Shown here piece after piece: positions 14,862-16,129 of a stretch of 16,129 nucleotides of DNA (position 1 is its first letter; each line of letters opens with the position of its first letter). Under the pieces are notes generated by a model. It ran no database searches. It was not told the origin of the DNA and worked only from the letters and a program-made list of their open reading frames with translations. A program made the translations under genes and the position numbers. The stretch is from Fibrobacter sp. UBA4375 (GTDB lineage Bacteria; Fibrobacterota; Fibrobacteria; Fibrobacterales; Fibrobacteraceae): assembly GCA_002391195.1 (NCBI GenBank), contig DGRZ01000096.1:1-16129 (forward strand). Direction: 5' to 3'.

Positions 14862-15182
14862 TTGAGCGGGCATCACTTTGATACTCGACGCACTCCTCTA
14901 CGATAGTGAATCACGCTTCTGCACCTTCAAGGGCATCAGATTCATGCGTCCGAAATGATTTTAAAAACGACATATACTGATAATGCCATCCCGTACTCTT
15001 TTTGAAAAAAACTAAAATACAATGAATTATGCTGAAAAATATCAACTTTTATTTCCGATACCTACTTAAGACAAAACGCCTTCTTCACTATGCGTCCCGC
15101 GCATACTGAGCATGAAAATTAAGCATTTTGTGCATGCTCCGAAAATATTTATATTATATGCGAAACATTTTGGAGTGGCAAA
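14862..15182. other. Intergenic region with possible coding remnant
   Basis: 321 nt. The frame 14866-14958 reads AGITLILDALLYDSESRF then CTFKGIRFMRPK and a stop. It looks protein-like but has no start or ribosome site, so it may be the tail of a decayed gene. 15108-15139 holds an inverted repeat gagcatg/catgctc with an 18-nt spacer next to the promoter of the following gene. The rest is A/T-rich with no recognised feature. Confidence 0.4.
15128..15157 (+). promoter_or_regulatory. Candidate promoter of the ABM-domain gene
   Basis: TTGTGC at 15128-15133, 18-nt spacer, TATTAT at 15152-15157. The -35 overlaps the right arm of the gagcatg/catgctc inverted repeat, which could be an operator. Confidence 0.4.
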
Positions 15183-15584
15183 GTGAAACTCAAGTTTTTA
15201 ACGCTATTTTCAATCCTTGCGCTCGCTGCGAGCGTGTTTGCGGAGAGTGCCATGAGCAACATTACGGTAAACCTGCGCTATACGGGCAAGAATGGGGCGG
15301 CAAAGAAGTTCGCCGAAGAGATGGTTTCTAGCGGTACGGTGGCGAAAATCCGTGCCGAGAAGGGCAACATCCGCTACGAATATTTCCAGTCGCTGGACGA
15401 TCCCGAAACCATCTTGCTGATTGACGCGTGGGAAAGCCAGGCGGCCATCGACGTGCACCACGCTTCGCCCATGATGAAGACGATTGCGAAACTCCGCGAC
15501 AAGTACGACTTGAAAATGACTGTCGAACGCTACACGCCCGACAACACCATGCCCAAGACCGACGAAAAGTTCATCAGGAAGTAA
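15183..15584 (+). CDS. Exported ABM-fold (antibiotic biosynthesis monooxygenase-like) protein
   Basis: 133 aa from GTG 15183, chosen because GGAG lies 7 nt upstream and a good signal peptide follows (MKLKFLTLFSILALAASVFA-ES, cleavage after residue 20). The mature domain shows the ABM/YgiN pattern: first strand ITVNLRYTG, helix AAKKFAEEMV, strand RYEYFQSLDDPETILLIDAW (EYFQ and the IDAW strand are hallmarks), ES..AIDVHHASPMMK with the conserved His region, and a last strand KMTVERY. Relatives are small dimeric ferredoxin-like proteins, mostly cytoplasmic quinol or polyketide monooxygenases. An exported version is less usual, and its substrate is unknown. An ATG at 15252 (MSNITVNL) would give a cytoplasmic form but lacks a ribosome site. 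Confidence 0.85.
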   Translation: MKLKFLTLFSILALAASVFAESAMSNITVNLRYTGKNGAAKKFAEEMVSSGTVAKIRAEKGNIRYEYFQSLDDPETILLIDAWESQAAIDVHHASPMMKTIAKLRDKYDLKMTVERYTPDNTMPKTDEKFIRK

Positions 15585-15596
15585 GTCGCGACAATG

Positions 15597-15615
15597 CAGC
15601 GCCAGCGCGCTGTTT
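15597..15615 (+). terminator. Possible terminator after the ABM gene
   Basis: cagcgc-cagc-gcgctg (6-bp stem, 4-nt loop) followed by only TTT, so a weak candidate. Confidence 0.35.
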
Positions 15616-15663
15616 GGCGATAAGGCGTCCAGCGGGAAATAGGTCGACATTTTTCTCGGCACA

Positions 15664-16129
15664 TCAGCCTTTTACAAACAAAAGATTGTTTACATGCTCC
15701 GTAATGTAAAGTTCCGTGTCGGTCTCCACCAAGTCGTAACTATCTACAACAGCCTTGTCGTGTTTCTTAAGCACATCCCGATAGCCGGCGACAGTTTCCT
15801 TCTTTCTGGCGAAGCGCATGAAACTGTCAAAACAGTCCCGCAGTTTCAAGCCGCATTTGGCGCATTCGCTAATCCATTCTTCCTTTGTATAGAACTTGAC
15901 GTGTCCGTCTTTTCGGAGTTTCATGTAGTCGTCGACAAAACCGTCTTTGTCGCAGTCGTTTGGGCGGGGGTCCGAAACAAAAAATTGTCCGCCTTGCCTT
16001 AATACCCTGCTCACCTCGCCAATGCCGTGCCCAATGTCAGGGAAATGGTGCATCGCGTACCTTGTCACCACGACATCGAACGAACCCGCCTCAAACGGGA
16101 AATTGACACCGTCATAACTTACAAACGAG
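15664..16129 (-). CDS. SAM-dependent methyltransferase, C-terminal part (5' end outside window)
   Basis: 154 codons in frame from the right edge to TGA 15664; no start is needed inside the window, and the GTG at 16071 is internal. Visible class I (Methyltransf_11/UbiE-like) motifs are FPFEAGSFDVVVTRYAMHHF, corresponding to motif II with its downstream HHF, and EVSRVLRQGGQFFVSDPRP, corresponding to motif III. The GxGxG SAM loop should lie upstream of the window. The C-terminal part (FYTKEEWISECAKCGLKLRD) matches the usual cap after the Rossmann core. Substrate unknown: UbiE/MenG-like C-methylation or small-molecule methylation are both possible. It is convergent with the ABM gene. Confidence 0.88.
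   Translation of the reverse strand, partial: SFVSYDGVNFPFEAGSFDVVVTRYAMHHFPDIGHGIGEVSRVLRQGGQFFVSDPRPNDCDKDGFVDDYMKLRKDGHVKFYTKEEWISECAKCGLKLRDCFDSFMRFARKKETVAGYRDVLKKHDKAVVDSYDLVETDTELYITEHVNNLLFVKG

Noticed and set aside
15664..16071. Complete 135-aa methyltransferase starting at 16071
   Set aside because: The frame continues upstream with the conserved FPFEAGSFDVVV, so the GTG is internal and the gene is cut by the window edge.

Overview
The window most resembles the genome of a Fibrobacter-like, anaerobic, cell-surface-elaborate bacterium. This is inferred from several things: large secreted proteins with Ser-rich linkers, EF-hand-like DxDGDG loops and a FlgD-like C-terminal tail; an oxygen-sensitive class III ribonucleotide reductase as the dNTP enzyme seen here; and canonical sigma70-type promoters. 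I cannot confirm the species from sequence alone.

Layout. 1-4396 (minus): a two-gene surface/secreted-protein operon. A 917-aa signal-peptide protein is followed after 21 nt by a beta-propeller-like secreted protein whose Ser-rich linker runs off the left edge. 4563-5699 (minus): hemW, a radical SAM heme chaperone with a very short leader. 5752-5875: a 7-bp-period tandem array with an opposing, degenerate array of the same period. 5893-7156 (plus): a 59-aa two-helix membrane peptide, then a membrane-anchored class III nucleotidyl cyclase. 7145-7471: a tRNA-Gly(GCC) with a perfect TTGACA-17-TATAAT promoter, an odd T-loop and a terminator, followed by a highly structured element that ends in a repeat of the tRNA 3' end. 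7637-10401 (plus): hipB-hipA toxin-antitoxin pair with a palindromic operator candidate, then a rhomboid-like membrane protein. 10413-10430: a REP-like hairpin between convergent units. 10468-13610 (minus): class III (anaerobic) ribonucleotide reductase operon, nrdD - 48-aa glycyl-radical peptide - nrdG, preceded by two NrdR-box-like sites. 14022-14861 (plus): a lipoprotein of unknown role. 15183-15584 (plus): an exported ABM-fold small protein. 15664-16129 (minus): the C-terminal part of a SAM-dependent methyltransferase.

The most interesting point is the anaerobic RNR. The 776-aa NrdD has the ATP-cone, the catalytic barrel and a four-Cys zinc knot, but ends without the RxxGY glycyl-radical loop. 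That loop is instead encoded by a separate 48-aa gene with its own strong ribosome binding site (11039-11185). The following nrdG has no ordinary start codon that would keep its conserved N-terminus. Together these suggest a split glycyl radical enzyme whose radical-bearing segment is a separate peptide. Other points worth a second look are the two heptad-period inverted arrays, the C55 tRNA-Gly, and the inverted and direct tRNA-end copies downstream of it.
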